From the NCBI RefSeq assembly GCF_037893015.1, contig NC_133664.1, positions 128,332,254-128,396,253 of the forward strand: a DNA stretch of 64,000 nt. The letters are read 5' to 3'. The translations under genes were made by a program, and so were the position numbers. Source of the DNA: Macrotis lagotis. Lineage: Eukaryota; Chordata; Mammalia; Peramelemorphia; Peramelidae. Below are positions 1-11,012 of the stretch, piece by piece. Under the pieces are notes generated by a model, which saw only the letters and a program-made list of their open reading frames with translations, was not told the DNA's origin and searched no databases. The first letter of the stretch is position 1; every line of letters starts with the position of its first letter.

Positions 1-130
1 CACTGTGCCACTTAGCTTCCCCCAATTATGTTTCCTCTTAAGGCACACTGAAAATAAGATACAATTTTTCTCTCTTGAAATTGATAAACCATTCTTTGAA
101 ATCTAACAACTCTAATTTCTTTTTTTCTAG
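1..130 (+). other. WASL: 3' end of WASL intron 1
   Basis: This stretch is intronic. It ends in a pyrimidine-rich tract and TTTTTTCTAG, a good splice acceptor, directly before coding sequence. Exon 1 and the promoter are not in the window. Confidence 0.85.
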
Positions 131-265
131 ACTATGTCTTCAGCAGTGGTACAGTTATATGCTGCAGATCGTAATGGCATGTGGTCAAAAAAATGCTGTG
201 GTGTAGCATGTCTTGTTAAGGACAATCCACAAAGATCTTATTTTATCAGAGTATTTGATATCAAG
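131..265 (+). CDS. WASL: WASL exon 2: WH1/EVH1 domain, first part
   Basis: This exon encodes 45 codons, numbered 1-45 of the visible protein, starting at ACT (Thr). It is bounded by TTTCTAG and the donor GTGAGA, and both junctions fall between codons. The peptide begins TMSSAVVQLYAADRN and ends RSYFIRVFDIK, which is the N-WASP WH1 (EVH1) fold. In this family the WH1 domain binds the proline-rich WIP proteins, which stabilise N-WASP and localise it in the cytoplasm. The Met at 134 is internal: the human protein has about 39 residues before this point, so translation starts in exon 1 outside the window. Compared with the human protein as I remember it, a few conservative changes are visible (FIRVFD for FLRIFD, KKCCG for KKCSG). 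The identification is firm. Confidence 0.97.
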
Positions 266-756
266 GTGAGATTTTTTTTTTACTTTGGGGTTGTTGGAGT
301 TTGGTCTGATCATGAATTAATACTATGTTGGATTAGTTCTTTTAATGTTTCAGTCACAGTGTCACTGAAGAGTCACATGAAAAATATGATTTTGATTTCA
401 CCACTGAGCTAGATAGATGAACTGAACTGAGTACCTAACATGCCAAGGCACTGGTAGCCCCCGTAATCAAACTTAATGGTTGTTCCGGGTTGTTTCCTTG
501 CTCTGTACTTGTTCTCAGTTGCCACCAAGCTTACTCTCTTTTGCTTGAAGATTTTACTACCTTGTGAATTAGTTCATTTTCCTTTTGGACCTGATTGCTT
601 GGAAGTTCTTCCTTGTGTTAAGATGAAATCTTTTTTTTTCCTACAGCATATTCACATAATTTTTATGACTAGGATTCCATGTGTAATGGGAAATGCCAGT
701 GAGCACCTTCCTCTCACAGTGCATATCATTAGTATCTTCTTTGTAATTTGTACTCT

Positions 757-912
757 CTTTTTTTTTTTTAGGTTTTTGCAAGGCAATGGGGTTAAGTGGC
801 TTGCCCAAGGCCACACAGCTAGGTATTTAGAAAGTGTCTGAGGCCAGATTTGAACTCAGGTACTCCTGACTCTAAGGCCAGTGCTTTATCCACTGTGCTA
901 CCTAGCCGTCCC
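757..912 (-). repeat. Marsupial tRNA-like SINE
   Basis: On the minus strand this reads the full SINE: GGGACGGCTAGGTAGC head, a B-box-like segment, and GGCCTTGGGCAAGCCACTTA before an A tail (a T run at 757-770 on the plus strand). The head carries a few substitutions, so the copy is moderately old. Confidence 0.9.
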
Positions 913-1274
913 ATTGTAATTTTAGAGAATTGTCTATGAAAACTGAGAGGCAAGTCTTGAGCCAAGGACACATTTTCCTATCTTCAATTCTCTCTATATT
1001 AGATCATTTAATTGCCCTTTCCATGTAATTACCCTTCAGAAATTTAAAGAAAATAGTCATGACCCTAACAAGACTCTTACCAAGACATTGTACTTTGTTT
1101 AGTATCTTATCTGTACTTTATTCATTCATGAATTACAACATGATTTTTAGCCATCCTGAATATTCTGTGACTAGCGTAGTTTGTCAGTGTTCTAAATGTT
1201 GTGCTCAGATATCTTTTTTTAAAAACATTTAGTAAAAGGCGAAAGATTTATATGATCTGAGAAGAAACCAGTGT

Positions 1275-1800
1275 CTTTTTTTTTAATTTTAGAAAGGTTT
1301 TATTTAATTTGAGTTTTATAATTTCCCCCCCAATCTTGCTTCCCTCCCCCACCTCCCACAGAAGGCAGTTTGCTAGTCTTTACATCATTCCCATAGTATG
1401 CATTGATTTAAGTTGAATGTGATGAGAGAGAAATCGTATCCTTAAGGAAGAAACGTATAGTATGAGATATAGCAGAATTACATAATAAGACAACATTTTT
1501 TTTAAATTAGAGGTAATAGTCCAAACTCCACAATTCTTTCTGAGGATACAGATGGCATTCTCTGTCACAGATACCCCAAAATTGTGCCTGATTGTTGCCC
1601 TGTTGGTATGAGCAAGCTATTATAAGGTTGATCATCACTCCCATGTTGCTATTAGGGTATACAATGTTCTGGTTCTGCTCATCTCACTCAGCATCTGTGC
1701 TCAGGTATCTTAAGTTTTGTCTGTCTCCATTCTTGCAAGATGCCTAACATTAGGGTACCTACAAATTGTTTTTTCAAAAAAAAATTATTATATCTTCCTT
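1275..1800 (-). mobile_element. 5'-truncated L1, 3' end, antisense to WASL
   Basis: The plus strand reads the L1 3' end backwards: a T-rich tail, then TTTGAGTTTTATAATTTCCCCC, CACAGAAGGCAGT and GTGATGAGAGAGAAATC. The same landmarks recur at 23130, 31395, 42215 and 54895. The right part matches the segment that at 42590-42916 encodes the L1 ORF2 C-terminus. The 5' end is truncated. Confidence 0.8.
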
Positions 1801-1989
1801 AAGTTTTCTAACACTACATTTTTTGAGATTATATAATTTGTAAGTTACAGAAATGCCCAAATATTGTGTACATCTTATGACAGAGCACTTTACATTGTTC
1901 ATATCCAAATTGCCCTGACTTCTTAAGGCCTTTATTCACCATTTGACTTCATCTCCCTTTTCCCCTCCCTACCTCTCTGAGTCTACCAT

Positions 1990-2222
1990 CTTAAAGGTCT
2001 GCAGTGGTGTTTTCACTTGTCTCCACCATCTTAAACTTACTGCATCCTAAGCCATCACCAGCCATCTTGATCTGTGTCTTGGCTCTGGATTTGGATGCCT
2101 GGAGGAGGAGAGAGTTTTGGCTGACAGCTTTACCCCAACTCACTTAAATCCATTTCACAAGTAGGTCCAAGCACCACCTTTGTGACATTATTGGTCCTCT
2201 TTGAGAACCAATGATGAACAAG
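1990..2222 (+). repeat. Second marsupial SINE type, body fragment
   Basis: Reverse-complemented, the right end (GAGAACCAATGATGAACAAG on the plus strand) matches the body of the SINEs at 37440-37680 and 56455-56730, in the opposite orientation. The tRNA-like head is not recognisable here, so this is a partial copy. Confidence 0.5.
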
Positions 2223-2309
2223 AGCATTTTGCCCACCTTGTACATTTGTATATCCAACATATTTGAACCCAATTGCAGAAATTTCTTTATCCTTGTTGAA
2301 TCAGCATGA

Positions 2310-3125
2310 TACCTCAGAGTCATTTATTAAGCACCCACTGCATACCAGACACAGCTAAGTCCTGGAGGTACAAAAAACAGTAAAGCACAGTCTCTGCTTT
2401 CAAAAAGGTCATGTCTTATGGGGGAGACAACATACATGCAACTATGCACAAGCACGCTATATAAAGGCTGTGTTGGAAATAATTAACTGAGGCAAAACTA
2501 GAATTAAGGGGAATTGGAAAGGCTTTTTTTATGTAGATTTTCACTGAGACTTGGAAGCCAGAGAAACCAGGAGGTAGAGATGAGAAATGAGAACATTCTG
2601 AGCATAGGGGATAGCCAGAGAAAATGCCTTGAGCTAAAAGATAGTGTCTTATTTAAGGTACAGTAAGAAGGCCAGTGAAATGAAAATATTTATAGTAGCT
2701 CTTTTACAGTAGCTAAGAATTGGAAATTGAATACGTAATCCAATATAAATATGATGAAGTACTGTTGTACTGTAAGAAATGATGAAGGGGATGGTTTCAG
2801 AGAACTTAGGCAGACTTGTATGAATTGATTTAAAAGATAAAATATGGGATGTTTGAAAAGGTAGAGGAAAGCATGCTATAAAGGATAGAGGGACTTTGAA
2901 TGGCAAAGATTTGATGCACTTTAAGAAGATCATTTTGACAGTGACTGAGGATGAACTAGAGTGAGGAAAGGTTCACATCAGGGAGTGCTAATAAGGGCTA
3001 ACATAAAGATTGTGGCATTGTCAGAGGAGAAAAAGAGACATTTGTTAAAGATGCTAAGAAGATAAAATCAACAGCCCTTGGCAATGGATTATAATTTCAT
3101 ACATACATACATACATATATATATT

Positions 3126-3161
<36 letters not shown>

Positions 3162-3850
3162 GAGAGAGAGAATGAGAATGAGAATATGAGAATGAATGAC
3201 ACCTAGATTGGGAACCTGGGGGGCTTGTGATGATGATAATGATGATATTCTCAGTAAGCTAGGTAGAGGGAGGATTTAGAGGGAAAATAACAATTTCAGT
3301 TTTGTATATGTTGAATTTAAAATGTCTATTGGACATTCAATTTGTATGTCTAAGTATTCAGAGATGGTAGACTGGAGGTGAGCAAAGAAGTAAGAACTGG
3401 ATGAATAGATTGGGAAATCATAAGCATAAAGATGATAATTGAATCATGAGGTATGAACAGACCACCAAGTGAAATAGTATAGATGGAAAAGAAAAGAGAG
3501 CCCTTAACTGTGACTAGATATAAATTCATCAGAAACCTGGAGAAAAGAGATTATCAAGGGGAAAAGAGGATGATGACATTGTTAGAGGCTACAGAAAGCT
3601 TAAGACAATGGATAAAAGGCCATTAGATTGGTCAACTAAGTTTTTTTAGTAACTTTGAGAGAGCAGTTTTGGTTAGATGTTTAGGGTGAGAGTCAATCTG
3701 TAGGATAGTTAAATAAAAAAAGAAGAAAGTAAATGTGGAGGCATCTAGTGTAGGTAACCTCATGGATTTTAGTCATAAAAGAGAGGAAAGATATGGAAAA
3801 ATAGTTAACAGATATTGTTGGATCACATGAGGAATTTTTGAGACAGTAAG
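2310..3850. repeat. Old LINE-like interspersed repeat, degraded
   Basis: Landmarks shared with the 15740-17680 and 62630-63150 regions are visible: ATTTATTAAGCACCCACTGC, then GGGGGAGACAACATACATG, GAAGATCATTTTGACAG and AAAATGTCTATTGGACATTC. They follow the order of a long ancient mammalian repeat, probably of the CR1/L2/L3 group. No reading frame survives. The family name is not certain. Confidence 0.5.
3099..3171. repeat. CATA/TA and GA microsatellite
   Basis: CATA repeats pass through TATATATA into about 20 GA units with one GG interruption, inside the older repeat. Confidence 0.95.
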
Positions 3851-4160
3851 GAAGCGCGCAGTGGGGGGGAGAGATTAAAGGTAAATGAAGAGTAGGAATG
3901 TTAGAGGAAGATGGTCTGCTTTAAAAAATGGAATGGAATTATTTGTGGATATAGAGGGAGAACATGTGTATGCACATATACATAATGGTAATTTATTTTT
4001 CATAATTAGTAAACAACTAATTTCAAATGATTTGGCTAGATTTGTTATATTAAAAAGCACTTTACTATTGCTCTTATTAGATAAATAATATTCTTTGCTT
4101 TAAATTCTCAAGGTTATATTTCTGTAACACTTGTTTTTAACTTTTAATTTCTTTTGTTAG

Positions 4161-4247
4161 GACGGGAAACTACTATGGGAACAGGAGCTCTATAATAACT
4201 TTATATATAATGGTCCTAGAGGATATTTTCATACATTTGCTGGTGAT
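4161..4247 (+). CDS. WASL: WASL exon 3: WH1/EVH1 domain, middle part
   Basis: Acceptor CTTTTGTTAG and donor GTAAGT enclose 29 complete codons (residues 46-74 of the visible protein), beginning DGKLLWEQELYNNF and ending YFHTFAGD. This is the central beta-strand part of the WH1 domain, containing the WEQELY segment typical of the WASP/N-WASP family. Phase 0 at both ends matches exons 2 and 4. Relative to human as remembered, Ile replaces Val and Gly replaces Ser in the NNFIYNGPRG stretch. Confidence 0.97.
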
Positions 4248-6113
4248 GTAAGTCAGAGTTTACCTTATTATGCTTTATTTATGCAGCTGCATTTTAAATG
4301 TCACTGTTTTTAGTTATGTTCATAAAATTGCTGTTTCTAGATTTTCCATTTCTGTATTTTATAAAAATATGAAGAATTTTTTTGTTTTCAGTTTTATAGT
4401 CTTTTCAACAAAGAATCTTATTAAGTTCAAGTTGCTGGTTAACAATATAAGAAACATAAATCAGTATCATTGGAAAAGAGCCTCTTTTATTTCCTAGATA
4501 ATCCATTTTATAGCATACTTTTTAGTCTTTAGATTGCATAGAAAACATTAAAACTAAACATCATTTTGCTTTATTTTTCTTAAGTTTGGAGTAATATTGC
4601 CTCATTTCACCCCACCCCAGTTTTTATGGTGTTTGAATTAAAATTCTAATTTGAGTTCCATTTGTAGGTCTGACAGAAAATAAAAATACAGTTAATCTTT
4701 AAACTTTTGCATAGCTAGCATTTCTAGAAAATGTCACAAAAAATCAAAAACACAAAATTTGATCTGTTGAACTAATGGGAATGGAGAGATTAGTTTTTTG
4801 ACTATTTAAAACTATCCTCTTTTGCTGGAGACTGCTGAAAATACACTTTTCACATACAGTTCTTTATAACAAAACATCAGTTCCGATAATGTGTAATTTT
4901 CCTAACAGTATCCAAGAAATAGGCTCCAAAATAAATTTATTAACATGCAAAATATTTTTTCTCTCATAGTTTCCTATCATTTTGTGACCTTTTGTGCTAA
5001 AAGTTGAATTAAAAAAAACCATTTTTTTCATAATTCATGAAATCTACAGTGTCGTAAATGCTATACCACAAATAAAATTCTTAAAACTAAAACATATTTT
5101 TAACCTGAAATTTATCCTCTACTCTCAAATGGTGTTTTGAGTGCATTATACTGTATACCTATACTGCTATAAACTCTCTCCTTCGACTGTCCTCTGAAAA
5201 GCAAGGGAAACATTGCTGAAAGTAAAGTCATGACTTTTGAAAGACTCTGAGACTAGCAAGGTCTTGATACCATCTGTGTCCTTCACAGCAGCTGGATGAC
5301 ATTGGACCAACTTGAAATAATTCACCTTTAGTAATGCCTGTTTCTTGTATCATTGGAGATACTTAAGGATCTCACAGTCTGGGGCACAGAGCAGAGGCAA
5401 ATTGATGTTTAATTTTGAGGTTGCCACCAGTAATGGGATTGGCAGCCTTGATGTCTCTAGCCAGCTGGTTGATGAGGCCAACAGCAGACCCAGACATCCT
5501 GGCAAGAAGCATATCTGACATCTTTATTTTCTCGCTAAGCTATATCACTGACTTGGCACGCTTGGGCTCAGAGCCCAAAGGACTTGTACTATGCTTTTTT
5601 GTGTGTGTGTGTGGGGGGTATAATTACAATACAAAACTTGAGTTTTAAAGATTAACAAAGAAGATATGCAAGAACTGCAAGGGGGAGCTCCTAGTAGGAG
5701 ACCAGCCTCTCTCCAAACTTGTGGATTTTTTGTGCCTGTCTTGTTTTTCTTAACTTCACATTGCCACATGTGCATGGTTGCCAGTTGGAAAGGGAAAATA
5801 AGGTCACTAACAAAATCACACGTGCTTGAAGTTGTGAAAGTTAAATGCACAAATGTTGAGGATTGACTATAGAAGATAATACTTTTAAGTATATATATTT
5901 TCAGTTGAAGACCAGAAGTTGTGTTCAGTACTATTCTATTTTTCGTCCTTTATCCTAATTAAGACACAGTAATTTTATTTTATGCAAGTGAAATGAACCA
6001 TTCCTTCATGTAACTTTTGGGAGGGGGTTTTGCCTGCATATCTCAAAGCAAATCTAATAGTAATTTCTTTTTATTTTCCTCTGAATTTTAACTTCTCGAC
6101 CAAAATATTTCAG
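4248..6113 (+). other. WASL: WASL intron 3
   Basis: This 1.9-kb intron is mostly taken up by one apparent DNA transposon (4689-5869). The flanks 4248-4686 and 5872-6113 show no recognised element. It ends AAAATATTTCAG. Confidence 0.85.
4689..5869 (-). mobile_element. Probable Tc1/mariner-pogo (Tigger-like) DNA transposon remnant
   Basis: The left end CAGTTAATCTTTAAAC and the reverse complement of the right end (TAGTCAATCCTCAAC) are alike over about 25-30 bases, and both ends abut TA dinucleotides (4687-4688 and 5870-5871), as expected for a TA target-site duplication. On the minus strand from about 5575 down to 5200 a broken frame is readable, including GSEPKRAKSVI, a stop, then LSEKIKMSDMLLARMSGS. 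This resembles the start of pogo/Tigger DNA-binding domains (KRK..LSEK.K..DLL). Later parts of the frame (KTLLVSESFKSHDFTFS) I could not place. A processed pseudogene of an unidentified gene is the alternative. Confidence 0.5.
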
Positions 6114-6210
6114 ACCTGTCAAGTTGGTCTTAATTTTGCCAATGAAGAAGAAGCAAAAAAATTCCGAAAAACAGTTACAGATCTTTTGGGGCGGCGACAA
6201 AGAAAATCTG
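6114..6210 (+). CDS. WASL: WASL exon 4: end of WH1 domain and start of the linker
   Basis: This 97-nt exon, between AATATTTCAG and GTAAGT, encodes residues 75-106 plus the first base (G) of residue 107. The peptide reads TCQVGLNFANEEEAKKFRK and continues to LLGRRQRKS. It is the C-terminal helix of the WH1 domain, ending in a basic GRRQRK run. The split Glu codon (G + AG) is completed by the 24-nt exon 5. Gly for Ala in CQVGLNF and Thr for Ala in FRKTV differ from human as remembered. Confidence 0.97.
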
Positions 6211-6484
6211 GTAAGTATCCTTTGCAAAAAATAAAGGAGTAGAAGAAAGTGTGGTGGGCAAAAAGTTTCCAAAGAGTAAAATTCATTCAAGGGTCAGTCT
6301 AGTAAATCTTCTGCATGAATGTAGTTTATCAAATCCATATACATGGTGCTGCTTGTGTTATTGGGTATAGGGAAGAGAACAAATCCTTGTTCTTATAGTG
6401 TATATAAGGTGGTTAGAAATACTGTTCACACATATACACATATTGAATACATGAACCAATGAAAATTATAGAAGAGACCTTTTA

Positions 6485-6650
6485 ATAAAGTACTGATTTT
6501 GAAATAAACTGGATTTAATTCCTAGGTCTTTTAATAGCTGTGTGACTATAGACAAATCACCTAATGTCTCTGAACATTTGTTTTCTCATGGGGATAATAT
6601 TTGCACAGTTTGTTTTTGTGAGGCACTTTGTAAACAACATAAAACTCCTA
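6485..6650 (+). repeat. MIR (CORE-SINE)
   Basis: TTTTAATAGCTGTGTGACTATAGAC, then AATGTCTCTGAACATTTGTTTTCTCATGGGGATAATA, follows the MIR order: the tRNA-derived segment, then the core with TTTCTCAT..GGGATAATA. It is diverged, as expected for an element shared across mammals. Confidence 0.7.
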
Positions 6651-6782
6651 GGAATTTGAACAACAGCCGATGTCATTTTTAAAGAGTAGATGCAGAAATC
6701 AACATTAAGGGATAGATAAATATAAGAGATCTTTTAAAGAAAGAAATAAGGCGTGGGATGAATGAGTTAAAGATTACTTTAA

Positions 6783-6934
6783 GGGGCGGCTAAGTGGCAG
6801 TGCATAGAGCACCAGCCCTGGAGTCAGGAGTACCTGGGTTCAAATCTAGTCTTAGACACTTAATAATTACCTAGCTGTGTGGCCCTGGGCAAGCCACTTA
6901 ACCACTTTTGCCTTGTAAAAACCTTAAAAAAAAA
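6783..6934 (+). repeat. Marsupial tRNA-like SINE
   Basis: Complete copy: GGGGCGGCTAAGTGGC, CCTGGAGTCAGGAGTACCTG, TTCAAATCTAGTC, ACCTAGCTGTGTGGCCCTGG and an A-rich tail. Confidence 0.92.
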
Positions 6935-7394
6935 GATTACTTTGAAGGTTTTGAGTTTTTTAATTAGTGCTAGATATGTATCTGTCCCTTTAATCCATAG
7001 CAAACACAATATACTACTCTAGTTAGATCACTAATTTTATATCTGCAAAATTAAAAAACCAAATTATATTTTAACCACAAGTATTCCAAACTAAAAATAA
7101 CTGAGTCATGACTTTAACACTGCTGTAATTACATTCTGCTGGCATCTTTTCCTCTCCTGCCCTCTTGAGGATGAAAAAGTCTACCACATTTTTACAGCCC
7201 TATCAGAGTAGAGAACTTAATCTTGGTGCTATTAAGCTGCAACTTAGTCATTTCTTCTTTGGAGCAAATTTGTGACTTCAATCATCTTACCAGCATACTA
7301 TGATGCTTATACCAGTGTTTTTTTTTTTTTTGAGGGTTGTCACATCTTCATCTACAAAGGATCATATTGACATTGATTCTTGCAGTTACTTAGA

Positions 7395-7565
7395 ATAGTA
7401 AATTTTAACATTTATATGGTGCTGTATATGTATTATCTCATGTGTTCCTCCCCTTTGGAGCAGCTCTCCATTTTGCAGGTGAAGAAACAAGGCTAAGAGA
7501 GATTAGGTAATTTTCCCAAGGTCACCCATCTAGTAAATATCAAAGGCAGGATTTAAACTCACTGA
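7395..7565 (-). repeat. MIR (CORE-SINE), reverse orientation
   Basis: The plus strand shows TATTATCTCATGTG, CATTTTGCAGGTGAAGAAAC, CCCAAGGTCACCCATCTAGT and GGATTTAAACTC, the standard reversed MIR core and tRNA-like end. Confidence 0.8.
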
Positions 7566-7574
7566 ACCCTGTTT

Positions 7575-7680
7575 GCCTCAGTTCCTCATTTGTAAAATGA
7601 ACTGGAAAAGGAAATAGCAAACCACTCCCAATTGGGATCACGAAGAATTAGACATGACCAGACTAAACAACAACAAATGT
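7575..7680 (+). repeat. SINE with RTE-type 3' tail, fragment
   Basis: GGAAAAGGAAATAGCAAACC, ATTGGGATCACGAAG and AGACATGACCAG resemble the tail shared by RTE/BovB-type LINEs and their SINEs. A second copy lies at about 58165-58315 with GGCAAACCATTCCCAGTATC. Confidence 0.6.
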
Positions 7681-9622
7681 CTCATGTGTTACAAATGTTC
7701 AGAGGTTGAAGACAGCACTGAGTTGAGATGATCATTGAAAACTCCATTGGGGATACAATGAGCCGGGTTTTCAGGGAATGATAGTGTAAAGCCATGGCTG
7801 TGGAAGATAATGTTAGAATGTTAGCATAGGACCAGATTTTTAACTCTTGGTGCAGGGGGGCAAATGAAGTTGACTGTAGGGGCTATGTGCTGGAGGCTAG
7901 GAGCATGAACCTCCAGGTCTAGTGCTGCAGTTGTGCTCACATCCTGCCCATTACCTCTGTGGCAGTACAGATCCCCACTTTCTGCTTTTCCTGGTGTGAT
8001 AAATTGGAGCACCAGGTGCGAGTCTACTGTTTCTTAAGACAGTTTTTATTTACAACAGATATAATATCTAAGAAGAGAAAACTTAACCAAAGCTGTAAAT
8101 GCTTGCTTTGAGCATTACCATATACTGCAACCATATAAGTTGCAACCCAAAAACATTTTTTGGAATGATTTTTGCTGCAAGTTTTATTTGTTATTTAGTT
8201 GTTTTAGGTTCACTTATAGGTAGTTAGGAAGAAACTAAATAAACAAACAATAATTGATCCCTTGTGAAATTCATATTTTTGCTCAAATTTGGCACAAAAT
8301 ATTAACCCTGGAACAAGAGGAAAAATTGTCTTTTCAGCACCAAAAGAGTTAAGAGCCCTGAATAACAAGTTAAGGAATTTAGCTTTTCTTCAGTTTGTAA
8401 TGGTAAACTTTTTTTCTTGAGCAGGTAAATAAGATAAATGAATGCTTTTAATGTATTCATGAATGCATATGAAAAATAAAAGATAATGGGGAGAGAGAGA
8501 GAGGTATCTGGGAGAGATTAATAGCAATCTAAATAAAAAATTTTATTGATTTAGGCTATGCATATAGAAATAAAGAAATATCCAGACTTTCTCCCTGGTG
8601 AAGAAAAAAGACAGAAATCAAGGACAACTGAAAGAATGGTAGTACAGTAAGAAATAAGGACAGTAAGAGACATAAATAGATTGGGATAGTATATAATGAA
8701 TTTGTTTTTTGACAGCGAACCTGTGATATCTGCAAAATTATACATAGGATTTGTTCTAGTTAAGTTTCCTATTTTGTAATAAATAACATAGTTGAATTAG
8801 AGATAATGTCTTAAGCTTTCTTCCAGCTCTAAATCCTATTTTCCAAGTTACTTAATTTGCATTTCATTATTGAATAGGAATATATTTTAACTGAATGCAG
8901 TAAATGATCTTCACAAACTACTAAATCAAGTAATATGTTTATATTTCTCAAGATTGGGATTAAATATCGACAATTACCCTCTGTAGTTAGTTATCCAATA
9001 ATTAGTTTGTAATCCTTTAGTTATCTGTAAGGATATAGAATAATTCTTCTGTCAGGTATATATACCCTTTTAGATTTTATGTCAAATTATATGGTGTGTT
9101 ACCATGACTGTTGTACTATATATACTTTGAAATTTATTAAAACCAGGTAATAACATACCATAATTTGCCTTAACAAAACCTAAGATAAAAACCCTAACCT
9201 TAAAAACTGATACATCAGTACTTGACAACCAAAAACTTTTAACTTTTATCACAGAGATTGCTAGTTTAGTTCAGTGTGGTTGAATCTACAAAAATTAGAT
9301 TTACTTAAGACTTTGTAGAAGCATGACTGTTGCTTAAAGAAACATCTGTAGAGTTTTGATTTTATTTTTAAATCCAAAGAACTGCATTAGTATCACAAAA
9401 AACCAAATCATTATTGATAATAAACATGAGTTGTTTATTCAGAGAACTTTGTTGGTCCTGGTCTTTGATAATATTTTCTTTTTATGTGCAATTCTACCAA
9501 CTAAGAGGAGCAAAAAGTACATGTTAACAGATAAAATCTTAAATGTTTGCCAGAATAGGTTTTTAGATTTTTTTTCACCTTATAGAATATTATTTTAATT
9601 TACTTTTTCATTTTTAAAACAG

Positions 9623-9646
9623 AGAAAAGACGAGACCCACCAAATG
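9623..9646 (+). CDS. WASL: WASL exon 5: 24-nt microexon
   Basis: Between TTTTTAAAACAG and GTAAGT sit only 24 bases. Joined to the G from exon 4 and followed by GT from exon 6, they read E-K-R-R-D-P-P-N-G, the linker expected between the WH1 domain and the basic/CRIB region of N-WASP. Being a multiple of three, the exon could be skipped without a frameshift. Flanking introns are 3.4 and 11.6 kb. Microexons this short usually rely on strong flanking splice signals, and both sites here are near consensus. Confidence rests on the peptide matching the known N-WASP order. Confidence 0.93.
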
Positions 9647-10897
9647 GTAAGTATGTTCATTATTGTTCCAAAAATAGACTCTGAATATTTGTCTAGAATT
9701 TCTAATCATTGTAAGTTATATACCATATTGTGACAAAATTAAAACTTGTGAGCAATTATTGTTTTAATGTGTATAAATACATTTTGCAATCTTTAAAGCC
9801 CTGAATCACTTTTAATATTTTTACTATGTTCTTCTTTATTTGAAATTACATAAATTAAGTCAAAAAGAAATAGTTCCTTCCTTTGATAAGATCCCTACAA
9901 GAAACACCAGGAGGGGGAAAACCCGAAAATTTGCCAACTACTAAAGTATCTGGGCACTGGGGTTGCATTCCTTAGTGATTATAGAAGGAAAGGTATTGCC
10001 TTTGGTAGATATAGAGAAGTTAGGAAAAAAGGGCAGGTTTAGAATCAAAGAATGAATTATTTTGAACATGTTTACGATACCTGTAGACATCCAGGAGTTC
10101 AGGAGAGAGACTGTAAAGGTCAGTGAGTCATTGGCAGAAACCTGTAGGAGTTACTGAACTCAAGGGATCAGCAGAACATTTTTCTTGTATATGACATCCA
10201 GAGAACTGTGTAAAGCCCTCCCTTTTCTTTTCTGCATTAAGATCTCCCTTAACAACTTTGAGTTTTGTGGGAAGGGTGGGTGGCAGAGCCTCTGAGTTTG
10301 GAAGATGGTAAGAGAATCCAGAGTCATTTGATTAAGGCCTTTCTCCAGTCTTTTAAGAGTGAATTTTAGAGAAACTGGAGTTTAGTTTATTTAGAGAAGG
10401 AGAGTTTGTTTTCCCATGAAGATAGTCTTTGACTTTATATTGAAGGAAATATACCTAAATAAGACTCATTATAAGACTACTAGAATTTCATTACTACTAT
10501 TGTGAATAGGATAATAGAGTGATAGATAATTGAGAAACTCTACAATAAATTCTTGATTGTTCTTGTTCCCCCCCATAAAAACACCTTGCACTCAATGTAA
10601 TTTGCATTTTACTTTTGCCAGATTTATTCTTTATCTTTATATTAAGTGCCTTCATCTTACAGTATTCTGAAATTTATAAACATTTATCTTTTAGAGAAAG
10701 CCATTATTCCAAATGTGCTGTTGACCTTAGAAATTTAGCAACATCAAATGACTTTATCATATTGATTCTGAACATAAATACACTGCTCAAACTTAGGAAT
10801 TGTTACTTTAGTAATGTACACCATATTTTATATATTATGAATCAGAATATTGAGGTCTCTTACATGTGTTGTACCCAGCAAATTAAAAATTAAACAA

Positions 10898-11012
10898 GGG
10901 GGCAGCTAGGTGGTGCAGGAGGACTTGAATTAAAATGCGACCTCGGACACTTTAATTGCCTAGCTCTGTGACCTTGGCAAAAACCAAAAAAAATAAAAAT
11001 AAACAAAAAAAT
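10898..11012 (+). repeat. Marsupial tRNA-like SINE with internal deletion
   Basis: GGGGGCAGCTAGGTGGTGCAGGAGGACTTGAATT jumps from the head straight to the segment before the B box, then ACCTCGGACACTTTAATTGCC and an A-rich tail. The middle of the tRNA-like part is missing. Confidence 0.85.

Larger units (their letters stand above)
266..4160 (+). other. WASL: WASL intron 2
   Basis: This 3.9-kb intron holds a minus-strand tRNA-like SINE (757-912), an antisense L1 3' end (about 1275-1800), a second SINE type (about 1990-2222), an old LINE-like repeat unit (about 2310-3850) and a CATA/GA microsatellite. The stretches 266-756 and 913-1274 show nothing I recognise. It ends CTTTTGTTAG. Confidence 0.85.
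6211..9622 (+). other. WASL: WASL intron 4
   Basis: This 3.4-kb intron contains a plus-strand MIR (about 6485-6650), a tRNA-like SINE (6783-6934), a minus-strand MIR (about 7395-7565) and an RTE-type SINE tail (about 7575-7680). From 7690 to 9622 the sequence is AT-rich with no recognised element. It ends TTTTTAAAACAG. Confidence 0.8.

Noticed and set aside
134..412. Open frame starting at an ATG in exon 2, as a short independent protein
   Set aside because: The frame runs past a clear splice donor at 266 into intron 2. The first 44 codons are WASL exon 2 and the rest is intronic read-through.
3121..3171. GA-rich run as a possible regulatory GAGA element
   Set aside because: It is a plain microsatellite next to CATA and TA repeats, without any other promoter feature.
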